Positions 24,681-34,517 of a stretch of DNA of 64,000 nucleotides are shown here, in pieces. This DNA is from Palsa-461 sp036844945. Its GTDB lineage: Bacteria; Actinomycetota; Acidimicrobiia; Acidimicrobiales; RAAP-2. The notes under the pieces are model-generated. The model had not been told where the DNA came from. It did no database searches and saw only the letters and a program-made list of their open reading frames with translations. Made by a program: the position numbers and the translations under genes. How positions within the stretch are numbered: position 1 is the first letter of the stretch; each line of letters starts with the position of its first letter. The stretch lies in NCBI GenBank assembly GCA_036844945.1, contig DAIUEV010000010.1, positions 8,877 to 72,876 on the forward strand, read 5' to 3'.

Positions 24681-26894
24681 TCAACCGTGCGACGGGCCGG
24701 TCGTCGTGGTGGTCGTGGTCGACGATCTCGGGGCCGCGGGGGTGTTCGGCGCCGTCGCGGCTTGGGAGGGCGGGCTGTTCGGGGTGGGGAGGTGGACCGC
24801 TCCGATCGGGTTCTTCACCAGGTAGTTGAAGATGTTGATGACGCCCGGGGCGGCGGCCGAGGCGCCGTAGCCACCGTGGGCGACGACCATCAGGACGACG
24901 TACTGGGGGTTCGGGATCGGGCCGAACGCCACGAACCACGCATTGGGCTCGTCCACCCCCCTGTTGCAGGTGCCGCTGCAGGTGTCGGCGGTGCCGGTCT
25001 TCCCGGCGATCTGGTAGGAGCCCAGGCTGAACCCCGCGTACTGGCGGAAGGCGCCCGAGGCGGTGCCGCTCTCGACGACGCCCTCCAGCCCCTGGAGGAT
25101 CGCCCCGTAGTCGGCCGGCGGGATCGAGACATGGCCGGTCACCCGTGGCTGGATCCGCTTCACCACCCGGTCGGTCCCCGGGTTGATGATCCCTGCCCCC
25201 ACCTCGGGCTGATAGCGAGTGCCGCCATTGGCAAAGGTGGCGTACGCGTTGGTGAGCTCGAGCGGGGTCACCACCGTGGCCCCCTGCCCGAACGCCATCT
25301 CGATGTTGTCGCCGGCGTACCAGGTGGTGTTGGGGAACGCGGCCGGGGCCTCCTTGTGCAGGAGCTGGCGCTCGGGCTGGCTGTCGACCCGGCCCTGGGC
25401 CTCGTTGGGCAGGTCGATGCCGGTCACCTGATCGAGCCCGTAGCCGTCCGCCATGTTCTGGATGGGGGTCGATCCGAACCGCGTCGTGTTGTCGTAGAAG
25501 TCGTCGCCGAGGCTGTAGAAGTAGAAGTCGTCCGAGATCGTAAGCGCGTTAACGAGGTTGACCTCGCCGGCACCCAGGGCCTCGGCGTCCTTGAAGGCAC
25601 ATCCGGGACTGGCGAAGTTGGGGTGACATCCGTTCGCCGTGTAGGTCCCGGTGTCGTCGATGTAGGTCCCGGGATTGATGAGCCCGTCCTTCAGCGCCGC
25701 GGTCGCGGTGACGAGCTTGAAGGTGGAGCCGGGGGTGAAGAGGCCCTGGATCGCGTCGTTGTTGAGCGGGCAGCCCGAGGTCGCGCTGCATTGCGTGGTG
25801 AGAGAGTTGTAGTTGGCGGGCGAGATGCCCCCGACCCACTCGTTCAGGTTGTACGTCGGGTACGAGGCCATGGCGACGATGGCGCCGGTGTTGACGTTCT
25901 CGACGATCGCCGCTCCGTCGGTGGCCGCCGGGTACAGGTTGGTGCTCTTGTCCTGGATGTTGCGGTCGGCCTCGATGTCGGCCTGCAGCGCCGACTGGAC
26001 CTCCTCCTGCAGGTTGGTGTCGAGGTTGGTCACGAGGACGTCCCCCTCCTGGGGCGCGGACTTGTGCAGCGTGCCGACCACTTGGTTGGCGGCGTTGACC
26101 GAGAGCTCGTCCTTGCCGTCCACCCCGCGCAGCAGCTGCTCGTACTCGTGCTCGAGCCCGCTCTGGCCGACCTGGCTCGAGGGCTGGTAGCCGGCGTTCG
26201 GGTTCTCCTTCAGCTCCAGCGCCGAGATCGGGCCCACGTAGCCGAGCACGTGGGTCGCGGTGGTGCCGCCCTGGGGGTAGGTGCGCACCGAGGTCTGCTG
26301 CACGCTCACCCCCGGGAACTCGGACTGGTGTTCGTCGAGGTACTGGATGGTGGCCATCGGCGCGCCGGTGAGCACCGGGACGGGCTGGTAGACGCTGTAC
26401 TGGGAGTCCTTGAGCGCCGTGGTGATCTGGGCCGGCGTCTCGCCGACCAGCGCGGCCACCTTCGCGATGATGGCCGGGTCGACCGCCGCCTCATAGCGCG
26501 ACAGCACGATCTGCTCTTCGATCTGGTCCCCGACGAGCACCACCCCGTTGCGGTCGAGGATCTGGCCCCGGGCGGCGGGCACGGCCACCACCCGGACGGT
26601 GTTGTGGGCCACGGCCGCGCTGGCAGTCCTCTGGCCGATGACCTGGAGGTCCCAGAGGCGCAGCACCATCGTGGCGAACAGGCCGAGGAAGAGCAGCCCG
26701 ATCACCCCCATCCGCACATTCGGTCGGGAGGGGACCTCCTGGGGGGACGCGACGAGCGCGCCGACATTCACGCTCCGCCGGGGCCGCATCCGCGGGCTCC
26801 GCCGCACCCGGCGGGGCGGGCGCAGCGCGGAGGCCGCCGGGCGCATGAACCGGCGCTTGCGCCCGGTAGGACGCCAGATGGAACGCCGGCTCAC
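24681..26894 (-). CDS. mrdA: penicillin-binding protein 2 (elongation transpeptidase)
   Basis: Class B PBP of 737 aa. It has an unusually long basic cytoplasmic N-terminus (about 60 residues), one membrane segment (about 62-82), a dimerisation/pedestal domain and a transpeptidase domain with Ser390 (STFK), Ser454 (SDD) and Lys632 (KTGT). The C-terminus is a Pro/Ala/Thr-rich low-complexity tail. It cross-links lateral-wall peptidoglycan with the MreBCD system. It overlaps mreD by 4 bases. rodA, its glycosyltransferase partner, is not in this cluster. Confidence 0.92.
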   Translation of the reverse strand: MSRRSIWRPTGRKRRFMRPAASALRPPRRVRRSPRMRPRRSVNVGALVASPQEVPSRPNVRMGVIGLLFLGLFATMVLRLWDLQVIGQRTASAAVAHNTVRVVAVPAARGQILDRNGVVLVGDQIEEQIVLSRYEAAVDPAIIAKVAALVGETPAQITTALKDSQYSVYQPVPVLTGAPMATIQYLDEHQSEFPGVSVQQTSVRTYPQGGTTATHVLGYVGPISALELKENPNAGYQPSSQVGQSGLEHEYEQLLRGVDGKDELSVNAANQVVGTLHKSAPQEGDVLVTNLDTNLQEEVQSALQADIEADRNIQDKSTNLYPAATDGAAIVENVNTGAIVAMASYPTYNLNEWVGGISPANYNSLTTQCSATSGCPLNNDAIQGLFTPGSTFKLVTATAALKDGLINPGTYIDDTGTYTANGCHPNFASPGCAFKDAEALGAGEVNLVNALTISDDFYFYSLGDDFYDNTTRFGSTPIQNMADGYGLDQVTGIDLPNEAQGRVDSQPERQLLHKEAPAAFPNTTWYAGDNIEMAFGQGATVVTPLELTNAYATFANGGTRYQPEVGAGIINPGTDRVVKRIQPRVTGHVSIPPADYGAILQGLEGVVESGTASGAFRQYAGFSLGSYQIAGKTGTADTCSGTCNRGVDEPNAWFVAFGPIPNPQYVVLMVVAHGGYGASAAAPGVINIFNYLVKNPIGAVHLPTPNSPPSQAATAPNTPAAPRSSTTTTTTTGPSHG

Positions 26895-27430
26895 GGCGCG
26901 TCACCCGTGACGAGTGACCCCCGCCAGGCGGAGCCTGAAACCTCCTGACCGAAGGCCCAGTTGCAAGCCCGGACGAGCGGGTAGCTGGCCAGTGCGTTGG
27001 CCAGTGCGACCACCCCGACCACCGCACCGAGGCCGGCCGTCAACATGTCGGGCTGGCCGAGGATCGTCCCGAACACCGCGAACATGATGACCCCGATCGC
27101 GCTGCCGAGGGCCGCGACCCCTGGGAGGAAGAGCGGGTTGGTCCGGTCCACCCCGGAGGCCGCGAGCTGCCCGGCGGCGGTGCCGATTGCCGTCCCGACC
27201 AGGGCACTCAGGCCGAACGGGGTCGGGAGGAACAGATCGAGCGCGATCCCCGAGAAGAATCCGATGAGCGCCCCACGTTGAGTCCCGCCGGCCAGGCCGG
27301 CGGTCACGGCCAGCCCGACGATCAGGTCCGGATGGGCGCCGCCGATGCGGATGTCGAGAACCACCGTGAGCTGCAATGTGAGCACCACGAGGAGCAGCAG
27401 CAGAGCCCGAGGAATCTCCTTGCCGGTCAC
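26891..27430 (-). CDS. mreD: rod shape-determining protein MreD
   Basis: Membrane protein of 179 aa with about five hydrophobic segments and the MreD-type LALDLFLPTPFG region near residue 60. It links MreC and the elongation synthases in the membrane. It overlaps mreC and mrdA by 4 bases each (ATGA type), so the three are translated as a unit. Confidence 0.88.
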   Translation of the reverse strand: MTGKEIPRALLLLLVVLTLQLTVVLDIRIGGAHPDLIVGLAVTAGLAGGTQRGALIGFFSGIALDLFLPTPFGLSALVGTAIGTAAGQLAASGVDRTNPLFLPGVAALGSAIGVIMFAVFGTILGQPDMLTAGLGAVVGVVALANALASYPLVRACNWAFGQEVSGSAWRGSLVTGDAP

Positions 27431-28266
27431 AGGGGCGGCTCCGACTGGACCACATCGACGAACGCCAGCTGGCTCAGGTCGGCGAGCGGGGTCATCGTGA
27501 CGACCATCGACGCGGTTCCGACCGTCGAGCGGAACGAATGGATCACCCCGACGGGGATCCCGGCCGGAAACGCACCGCCCTGGAGGCCGTTCGTGTACAT
27601 CTTCTCGCCCTTGTGCAGCGGCGTTTGGGCCGGGATGTACTCGACCGACAACGGGCTCCCTGCCCCTTGGCCAAAGACCTGCGCGTAGATCTGGTTGCTC
27701 GGCCCGAACGCCACGCCGACCGAGGAGCCGCTGTCGGTGAGCAACTGCACTTGGGCGGTGCTGTGGCTGGCTTCGATGACCCGTCCGACCAGGCCGCCGG
27801 CGCCCACGACCGGCTCACCGACGGTCACGCCATCGCCGCGGCCCTTCGAGATGGTGATGTCGGCGTCGAAGCCCGAGAGGTTGAAGTTGATCATCTGGGC
27901 GGTCACGGTCTTCGCGTCGGGCAGGAACGCGAGGTGATCGAGCGCGCGCAGCTCGCGCTCCTGCTTGGCCAGCCCCTGGGTCTCGCGCAACTGCAGCTCG
28001 AGACTTCCGATCGTCGCCTGTAGCCGTTGGTTCTCGGCCTGGAGAGCGCCGTAGTGCACCGAGCCGGCGAAGAAGTCGCCGATCGGTCGCAGGATGTCGT
28101 TGACCCCGGCGATGAGCGGGGAGAAGACATCGTGGGCGACTGATTTCAGGCCCGAGGTGAGGTGGTTGGTCCCGCTACGTTCGTCGAAGGTGATGAGGGT
28201 CACCGAGACGAGCACCAGCACGGCGACCATGACCAATGTGCGGCGAGAACGCCGCGGCCCAGCCAC
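27427..28266 (-). CDS. mreC: rod shape-determining protein MreC
   Basis: A protein of 279 aa, GTG start, with one N-terminal membrane anchor (about 11-27), a coiled-coil segment (about 75-110) and the extracytoplasmic beta-barrel domain (about 115-270, with GDGVTVGEPVVGAGGLVGRV). It organises the elongation complex between MreB and PBP2. It starts 21 bases after mreB. Confidence 0.93.
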   Translation of the reverse strand: MAGPRRSRRTLVMVAVLVLVSVTLITFDERSGTNHLTSGLKSVAHDVFSPLIAGVNDILRPIGDFFAGSVHYGALQAENQRLQATIGSLELQLRETQGLAKQERELRALDHLAFLPDAKTVTAQMINFNLSGFDADITISKGRGDGVTVGEPVVGAGGLVGRVIEASHSTAQVQLLTDSGSSVGVAFGPSNQIYAQVFGQGAGSPLSVEYIPAQTPLHKGEKMYTNGLQGGAFPAGIPVGVIHSFRSTVGTASMVVTMTPLADLSQLAFVDVVQSEPPL

Positions 28267-28287
28267 GCCCTCGAATCACCCGCCGGA

Positions 28288-29319
28288 TCAGCGGGATGAC
28301 GAAGTGATCAGAACCTGCTTGAGAGCCTCGAACTCCTCGAGGCACTGACCACTCCCGATCGCCACACAGTTCAGCGGGTCCCTGGCCACGACGATCGGCA
28401 TCCCGGTCTCATGCTGGAGCCGGGCGTCTAGTCCGTGCAGCAGCGAACCACCGCCGGTGAGCACCACGCCCTGCTCCATGAGGTCGGCCGCGAGCTCCGG
28501 CGGGGTGCGGTCGAGCGTCGTCTTCACCGCGTCGATGATGGCGCTGACCGGCTCCTCGATCGCCCGGCGGATGTCTTCGGTCGAAACGATCACCGTCTTC
28601 GGCAGACCGCTCAGCAGGTCGCGGCCACGGATCTCGGCGTGCAGCTCCTCCTCGAGCGGGTAGGCCGAGCCGAGGGTGATCTTGATCTCCTCGGCGGTGC
28701 GCTCACCGAGAGCGAGGCTGAACTCCTTCTTCACGAATGCCACGATCGCCTCGTCGAGCTCGTCGCCGCCGATCCGGATCGATTGCGACGTCACGATGCC
28801 GCCGAGCGAGATGACCGCGACCTCGGTGGTCCCACCACCGATGTCGACCACCATGTTGCCGGTGGGCTCGTGCACGGGCAGGCCGGCACCGATTGCAGCG
28901 GCCATCGGCTCCTCGATGATGTAGGCCTTGCGCGCGCCCGCGTACTCCGCAGCCTCCATGACGGCTCGTTGCTCCACGCCGGTGATGCCCGAGGGCACGC
29001 AGATCACCATGCGCGGCTTCGCGAAACGGCGCTGGTGCACGCGATGGATGAAGTAGCGGAGCATCTTCTCGCAGATCTCGAAGTCCGCGATCACCCCGTC
29101 CTTCAACGGCCGGATGGCCTGGATGTTGCTGGGCGTGCGCCCGATCATGCGCTTCGCCTCGGCCCCGACCGCGAGCGGGCGGCCATCCTTCACGTCGACG
29201 GCGACCACCGAGGGCTCGTTGAGGATGATGCCGCGCCCACGGACGTAGACGAGGGTGTTCGCCGTGCCGAGATCGACCGCCATGTCGCGTCCGAGCAGGA
29301 ACAGGCGATTGTCAGGCAT
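28288..29319 (-). CDS. mreB: rod shape-determining protein MreB (actin-like)
   Basis: Bacterial actin of 343 aa that guides side-wall synthesis. The phosphate-1 motif is AVDLGTANTLVY (about 13-24), with VDIGGGTTEVAVISLGG in the middle and LTGGGSLLHGLD near the end. ATG 29319 is chosen because it has AGGGGGAACGAG upstream and gives the family start; the frame runs 18 codons further to 29373. MreB, C, D and PBP2 form one operon, in the standard order. Confidence 0.97.
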   Translation of the reverse strand: MPDNRLFLLGRDMAVDLGTANTLVYVRGRGIILNEPSVVAVDVKDGRPLAVGAEAKRMIGRTPSNIQAIRPLKDGVIADFEICEKMLRYFIHRVHQRRFAKPRMVICVPSGITGVEQRAVMEAAEYAGARKAYIIEEPMAAAIGAGLPVHEPTGNMVVDIGGGTTEVAVISLGGIVTSQSIRIGGDELDEAIVAFVKKEFSLALGERTAEEIKITLGSAYPLEEELHAEIRGRDLLSGLPKTVIVSTEDIRRAIEEPVSAIIDAVKTTLDRTPPELAADLMEQGVVLTGGGSLLHGLDARLQHETGMPIVVARDPLNCVAIGSGQCLEEFEALKQVLITSSSR

Positions 29320-29454
29320 CGGGTCTCGTTCCCCCTCGGCGGAGTAGCGACTCGCGGCCGTCACAGCCGTCACGTCGGTCGGCCAAGGCTACGGGAACGG
29401 CGCATGGGCGCACAAGGCCGCCGAATGTCCCCCGACAGGTGGAACGCAGCGGCA

Positions 29455-29463
29455 ATTAGAACA
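29455..29463 (-). promoter_or_regulatory. candidate mreB promoter (extended -10, TGTTCTAAT)
   Basis: On the minus strand TG-T-TCTAAT forms an extended -10 element about 135 bases before the mreB ATG. A TACACT lies 14 bases further upstream. The region from 29374 to 29614 between mreB and the divergent methyltransferase gene otherwise shows no gene, and no riboswitch fold that I can recognise. Confidence 0.35.
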
Positions 29464-29614
29464 ACAGCAGTGTAACTCGCGTTCGGGGGCCTTCGGTGGG
29501 CACAAATCCGCTCGTTGGGCCCCGCCGGCACGCTCCGCCCCCTCCGAAGCCGTTCGCCCAGGTGGGGCCCCTTGGAGGCACCCACTAGGTTGCGGCGGAA
29601 GGGGGTGACATGCC

Positions 29615-30730
29615 ATGGCGAACGAACGTCCGCCGTTCCGGGCCGACCACGTGGGCAGCCTGCTCCGGCCCCCCGCCCTCCTCGCCGCCCGGGAGCAGCA
29701 CGCCGCCGGGGCGATCTCGGCCGACGAGCTGAGCGCCGCCGAGGACGAGGCGATCCGGGACGCGGTCGTCATGCAGGAGTCGGTGGGGCTCCGATCGGCC
29801 ACCGACGGCGAGTACCGCCGGGCGTCGTGGCACATGGATTTCATCTACCAACTCGGCGGCATCGAGCGCACCGAGGGCACCATCTCGGTCGCGTTCCGCA
29901 ACGAGAAGGAGACGCTCTCGTTCACCCCGTCGGGGCTCGCGGTGAACGCCCCGGTGCATCTCGACCACCCGATCTTCGCCTCCGCCTTCGTGTCGCTGGC
30001 CTCGATGGTGACCGCGGCCACGCCCAAGCTGACGATCCCCTCGCCGAGCATGGTCCACTACCGGGGCGGCCGGGCCGCCATCGACGAGACGGTCTACCCC
30101 GACCTCGAGGCGTTCTGGTCGGACCTCGCCGCGGCGTACCGCGCCGAGGTGGCCGCGCTCGCGGAGCTCGGTTGCACCTACCTCCAGTTCGACGACACGA
30201 GCCTCGCCTACCTGAACGACCCCGAGCAGCGGGCCTACATCGCGGGGCAGGGCGGCGACCCCGACCACCAACACGAGACCTACATCGACACGATCAATGC
30301 CGCGATCGCCGCCAAACCAGCGACGATGTCCATCACGACCCACATGTGCCGTGGGAACTTCCGCTCGTCATGGGCGGCGGAGGGGGGCTACGACTTCGTC
30401 GCCGAGGCGCTGTTCGGGCGACTCAACGTCGACGGCTTCTTCTTGGAGTTCGACGACGAGCGCTCCGGCGGGTTCGAGCCGCTGCGGTTCGTGCCACCGG
30501 GCAAGAAGGTCGTGCTCGGGCTGGTCACGACGAAGCGCGGCAAGCTCGAGCGCAAGGACGAGCTCAAGAGGCGGATCGACGACGCGGCCCGCTTCGTCCC
30601 GCTCGACCAACTGTGCCTCTCACCGCAGTGCGGCTTCTCCTCGACCGTCGAGGGCAACGTCCTCAGTGCGGACGAGCAGCGGGCGAAGCTGGCGCTGATC
30701 GTCGAGGTCGCCGACGAGGTGTGGGGGTAG
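29615..30730 (+). CDS. MetE C-terminal-like cobalamin-independent methyltransferase
   Basis: A 371 aa protein corresponding to the catalytic C-terminal half of MetE only. The zinc ligands expected for the family are visible: His and Cys in ITTHMCRGNF and Cys in LSPQCGFSST near the end, with the start HVGSLLRPPALL typical of the YxjG/YxjH group. Full MetE is about 750 aa, so this is a stand-alone core enzyme that may methylate homocysteine or a related thiol with an unknown donor. GAAGGGGGTGA precedes the ATG, and TAGGTT (29586-29591) may be its -10 box. Confidence 0.85.
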   Translation: MANERPPFRADHVGSLLRPPALLAAREQHAAGAISADELSAAEDEAIRDAVVMQESVGLRSATDGEYRRASWHMDFIYQLGGIERTEGTISVAFRNEKETLSFTPSGLAVNAPVHLDHPIFASAFVSLASMVTAATPKLTIPSPSMVHYRGGRAAIDETVYPDLEAFWSDLAAAYRAEVAALAELGCTYLQFDDTSLAYLNDPEQRAYIAGQGGDPDHQHETYIDTINAAIAAKPATMSITTHMCRGNFRSSWAAEGGYDFVAEALFGRLNVDGFFLEFDDERSGGFEPLRFVPPGKKVVLGLVTTKRGKLERKDELKRRIDDAARFVPLDQLCLSPQCGFSSTVEGNVLSADEQRAKLALIVEVADEVWG

Positions 30731-30740
30731 ACCGACCGGA

Positions 30741-31151
30741 TCAGGCGAGGTCGGGGAAGAACAGCGCGATCTCCCGGGCGGCCGACTGGGGCGAGTCCGA
30801 CCCGTGGACGAGGTTGTCGGGCAGCTCGGTCCCGAGGTCGCCGCGGATCGTGCCGGGGGCCGCCTTCTTCGGGTCGGTCTCTCCCATCAGGCCCCGCACC
30901 ACCGCATGGGCGCCCTCGGGGCCCTCGACGAGCGCCACGAGTGAGGGCGAGCGGGTGATGAACTCGAGCAGTTCGCCGAAGAAGGGCTTCCCCCGGTGCT
31001 CCTCGTAGTGGCGTTCGGCCACCTCGAGGGGCATCTGGCGCAGCTCGGCGGCGACGAACCGCATGCCCTTGGCCTCCAAGCGGGCGAGGATCTCGCCCAC
31101 GAGGCCGCGCTCGACCGCGTCGGGCTTGATGATCACGAGCGTCCGTTCCAC
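30741..31151 (-). CDS. ndk: nucleoside diphosphate kinase
   Basis: NDP kinase of 136 aa (normal size), moving the terminal phosphate between NTPs and NDPs through a phospho-His. The active-site His116 lies in NLVHGSDS; LVIIKPDAVERGLVGEI begins the protein. GTG start. It lies in the ndk-folC-clpX-clpP-tig run; valS, often found between, is absent. Confidence 0.97.
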   Translation of the reverse strand: MERTLVIIKPDAVERGLVGEILARLEAKGMRFVAAELRQMPLEVAERHYEEHRGKPFFGELLEFITRSPSLVALVEGPEGAHAVVRGLMGETDPKKAAPGTIRGDLGTELPDNLVHGSDSPQSAAREIALFFPDLA

Positions 31152-31196
31152 GAGTGCTGGACCCTACCAGCACGCCCCGCGCGTTCCGGGAGGCGG

Positions 31197-32531
31197 TCAG
31201 GTGCGGCGGGCCGCGTCGAGCAGCAGCTCTCGCGCGTCGGTCACCACGTAGAGCGAACCCGCCACGAGCAGCAGGCCGTCGTCGGGGACCTGCGGTTTCG
31301 CCATCGTCATCGCCTCCGCGACGCTGCCGGCGACGTCGGTGTCGAGGCCCAGCGCGCGGCCGGCCTCGGCCACCACGTCGGGCGCGATGGCACGCGGCGA
31401 GTCGGGGGCGCATGCGTACAGGGTCGAGATGCCGATCGGGGCGAGCGCCGCGAGCATCGCCATCGGATCGCGGCCCCGCAGCATCCCGATGACCGCGACC
31501 GTGGGCCCATCCACCCGGAACCCCTCGGTGACGGCGGTCGCCAGCGACTCCATGCCGGCCACGTTGTGCGCCCCGTCCACAAGGGTCAGCGGGTGGCGGC
31601 CGACGACCTCGAGGCGCCCCGGCACCCGCACCCGGCCGAGTCCCTCCTCGACGACCGCCTCGTCGAGCGCCCGGCCGAAGAACGCCTCGGTGGCGGCCAG
31701 GGCGCAGGCCGCGTTCACCCCCTGGTGGGGGCCGTGCATCGAGACGAGCACCTCGCCGTAGGAGCCGCCCGGCGTCTGGATGTCGACGAGGCGTCCGCCG
31801 ACCGCCAGCCGGTTGGACCGGCACTCGAAGTCGCGTCCGGCCAGCCAGACGGCCTCGGCCCCGGCCTCGCGGGCGCGCTGCTCGATGATCGTCGCCAGGC
31901 CGGGGTGGCGCTCGCCGACCACGCACGTCGACCCGGCCTTCACGATGCCCGCCTTGTCGACGGCGATGCCCTCGAGGGTGGGCCCGAGGATGTCGGTGTG
32001 GTCGTAGCTGACGTTGGTGATGACGCTCACCTCTGACTCGACCACGTTGGTGGAGTCCCACGTCCCGCCCACCCCGACCTCGATGACCGCCGCGTCGACC
32101 GCGACGTCCGCGAACCAGCCGAAGGCCGCCGCGGTCAGCAGGTCGAACCTGCTCGGGCGGTCGGCCATCAGCGGCTCCAGGCCGGCCAGCGTCGACAGCA
32201 CCGCGGCGAACGACTCGTCGTCGATCGGCTCGCCGTTGCGGGCGATCCGCTCGTTGACCCGGCTCAGGTTCGGGCTCGTGTAGGTCCCGACCGAGAGGCC
32301 CATGGCCCCTATCAACGAGGTGGTCATCGCCGCGGTCGAGCCCTTCCCGTTGGTGCCGGTCAGGTGCACGAGCGGGTAGGTCCGTTCGGGGTTCCCGAGC
32401 AGGTGCACGAGCTCCCGCATCCGGTCGAGGGTGGGCAGCGCGCGCCGGCTCGGCGTCTTCGACTCGTAGTCGATGTGGCCGTCCAGCCAGGCGATCGCGT
32501 CGCCGACGGAGGAGAAGGGGATCTGTGTCAC
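31197..32531 (-). CDS. folC: folylpolyglutamate synthase/dihydrofolate synthase
   Basis: Mur-ligase-type enzyme of 444 aa that adds glutamate to folates and forms dihydrofolate from dihydropteroate. Visible are LTGTNGKGSTAAM (ATP site, near residue 58), EVGVGGTWDSTNVV, YDHTDILGPT and VDGAHNVAGM. GTG start. It precedes ndk on the same strand. Confidence 0.95.
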   Translation of the reverse strand: MTQIPFSSVGDAIAWLDGHIDYESKTPSRRALPTLDRMRELVHLLGNPERTYPLVHLTGTNGKGSTAAMTTSLIGAMGLSVGTYTSPNLSRVNERIARNGEPIDDESFAAVLSTLAGLEPLMADRPSRFDLLTAAAFGWFADVAVDAAVIEVGVGGTWDSTNVVESEVSVITNVSYDHTDILGPTLEGIAVDKAGIVKAGSTCVVGERHPGLATIIEQRAREAGAEAVWLAGRDFECRSNRLAVGGRLVDIQTPGGSYGEVLVSMHGPHQGVNAACALAATEAFFGRALDEAVVEEGLGRVRVPGRLEVVGRHPLTLVDGAHNVAGMESLATAVTEGFRVDGPTVAVIGMLRGRDPMAMLAALAPIGISTLYACAPDSPRAIAPDVVAEAGRALGLDTDVAGSVAEAMTMAKPQVPDDGLLLVAGSLYVVTDARELLLDAARRT

Positions 32532-32555
32532 CGCCCACCCATGGTGGGCCGGAGC

Positions 32556-33830
<1,275 letters not shown>

Positions 33831-33875
33831 GCCTACCTCCCTCTAGACCCGGTCCCTGGGCCAGCCTGTTGGTTG

Positions 33876-34517
33876 CTACGCGGCGCCGACCGCTTCGAGC
33901 GGAGCGGCTTCTCTTGTGCTGATCACCTCGTCGATGACCCCGTAGAGCACCGCCTCGTCGGCGGTCATCACGAAGTCGCGGTCCGTGTCCTTCCCCACCT
34001 TCTCGAGCGTCTGGCCGGTGTCGGCGGCGAGCATCTGGTTGAGCAGGTCGCGCATCCGGAGGATCTCGCGGGCCTGGAGCTCAATGTCGCTCGCCTGTCC
34101 CTCGGCACCGCCCCACGGCTGGTGGAGGAGGATCCGGGCGTGGGGAAGAGCGAAGCGCTTCCCCCGGGCCCCGGCCGCCAGCAGGACGGCGGCGGCCGAC
34201 GCCGCCTGCCCGAAGCAGAAGGTCGACACGTCCGGCTTCAGGAACTTCATCGTGTCGTAGATCGCGAAAAGGGCGGTGATGTCACCGCCCGGAGAGTTGA
34301 TGTAGAGGTGGATGTCCTTGTCCGGCTCCTCGGACTCCAAGAAGAGCAGCTGGGCGCAGACCAGGTTGGCGACCGTGTCGTCGATCGGGGTGCCGAGAAA
34401 GACGATCCGCTCCTTCAGGAGCCGGGAATAGAGGTCGTAGGCGCGCTCGCCGCGGTTGGACGACTCGACGACCGTTGGGACCAGGTAGTTCTGCGCGCGG
34501 AGGCGGCCGTCGGACAT
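33876..34517 (-). CDS. clpP: ATP-dependent Clp protease proteolytic subunit
   Basis: Serine peptidase of 213 aa with Ser107 (GQAASAA) and His132 (ILLHQPWGG); the Asp lies in the DTDRD stretch near residue 180. Its ATG overlaps the tig stop by 1 base. Mycobacteria and many actinobacteria have two tandem clpP genes here that assemble into a mixed complex; only one is present in this operon, though another copy could exist elsewhere. Confidence 0.97.
   Translation of the reverse strand: MSDGRLRAQNYLVPTVVESSNRGERAYDLYSRLLKERIVFLGTPIDDTVANLVCAQLLFLESEEPDKDIHLYINSPGGDITALFAIYDTMKFLKPDVSTFCFGQAASAAAVLLAAGARGKRFALPHARILLHQPWGGAEGQASDIELQAREILRMRDLLNQMLAADTGQTLEKVGKDTDRDFVMTADEAVLYGVIDEVISTREAAPLEAVGAA

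Noticed and set aside
22810..24825. A 671-codon plus-strand frame opposite the TIGR03960 gene
   Set aside because: Antisense shadow; the radical-SAM gene on the other strand is certain.
24687..26948. A 753-codon plus-strand frame opposite mrdA
   Set aside because: Antisense shadow of the PBP2 gene; Arg/Gly/Val-rich with no domain.
29374..29614. SAM or cobalamin riboswitch before the MetE-like gene
   Set aside because: The gap on the plus strand shows none of the conserved boxes of these riboswitches, and the TAGGTT box leaves only about 17 bases of leader.
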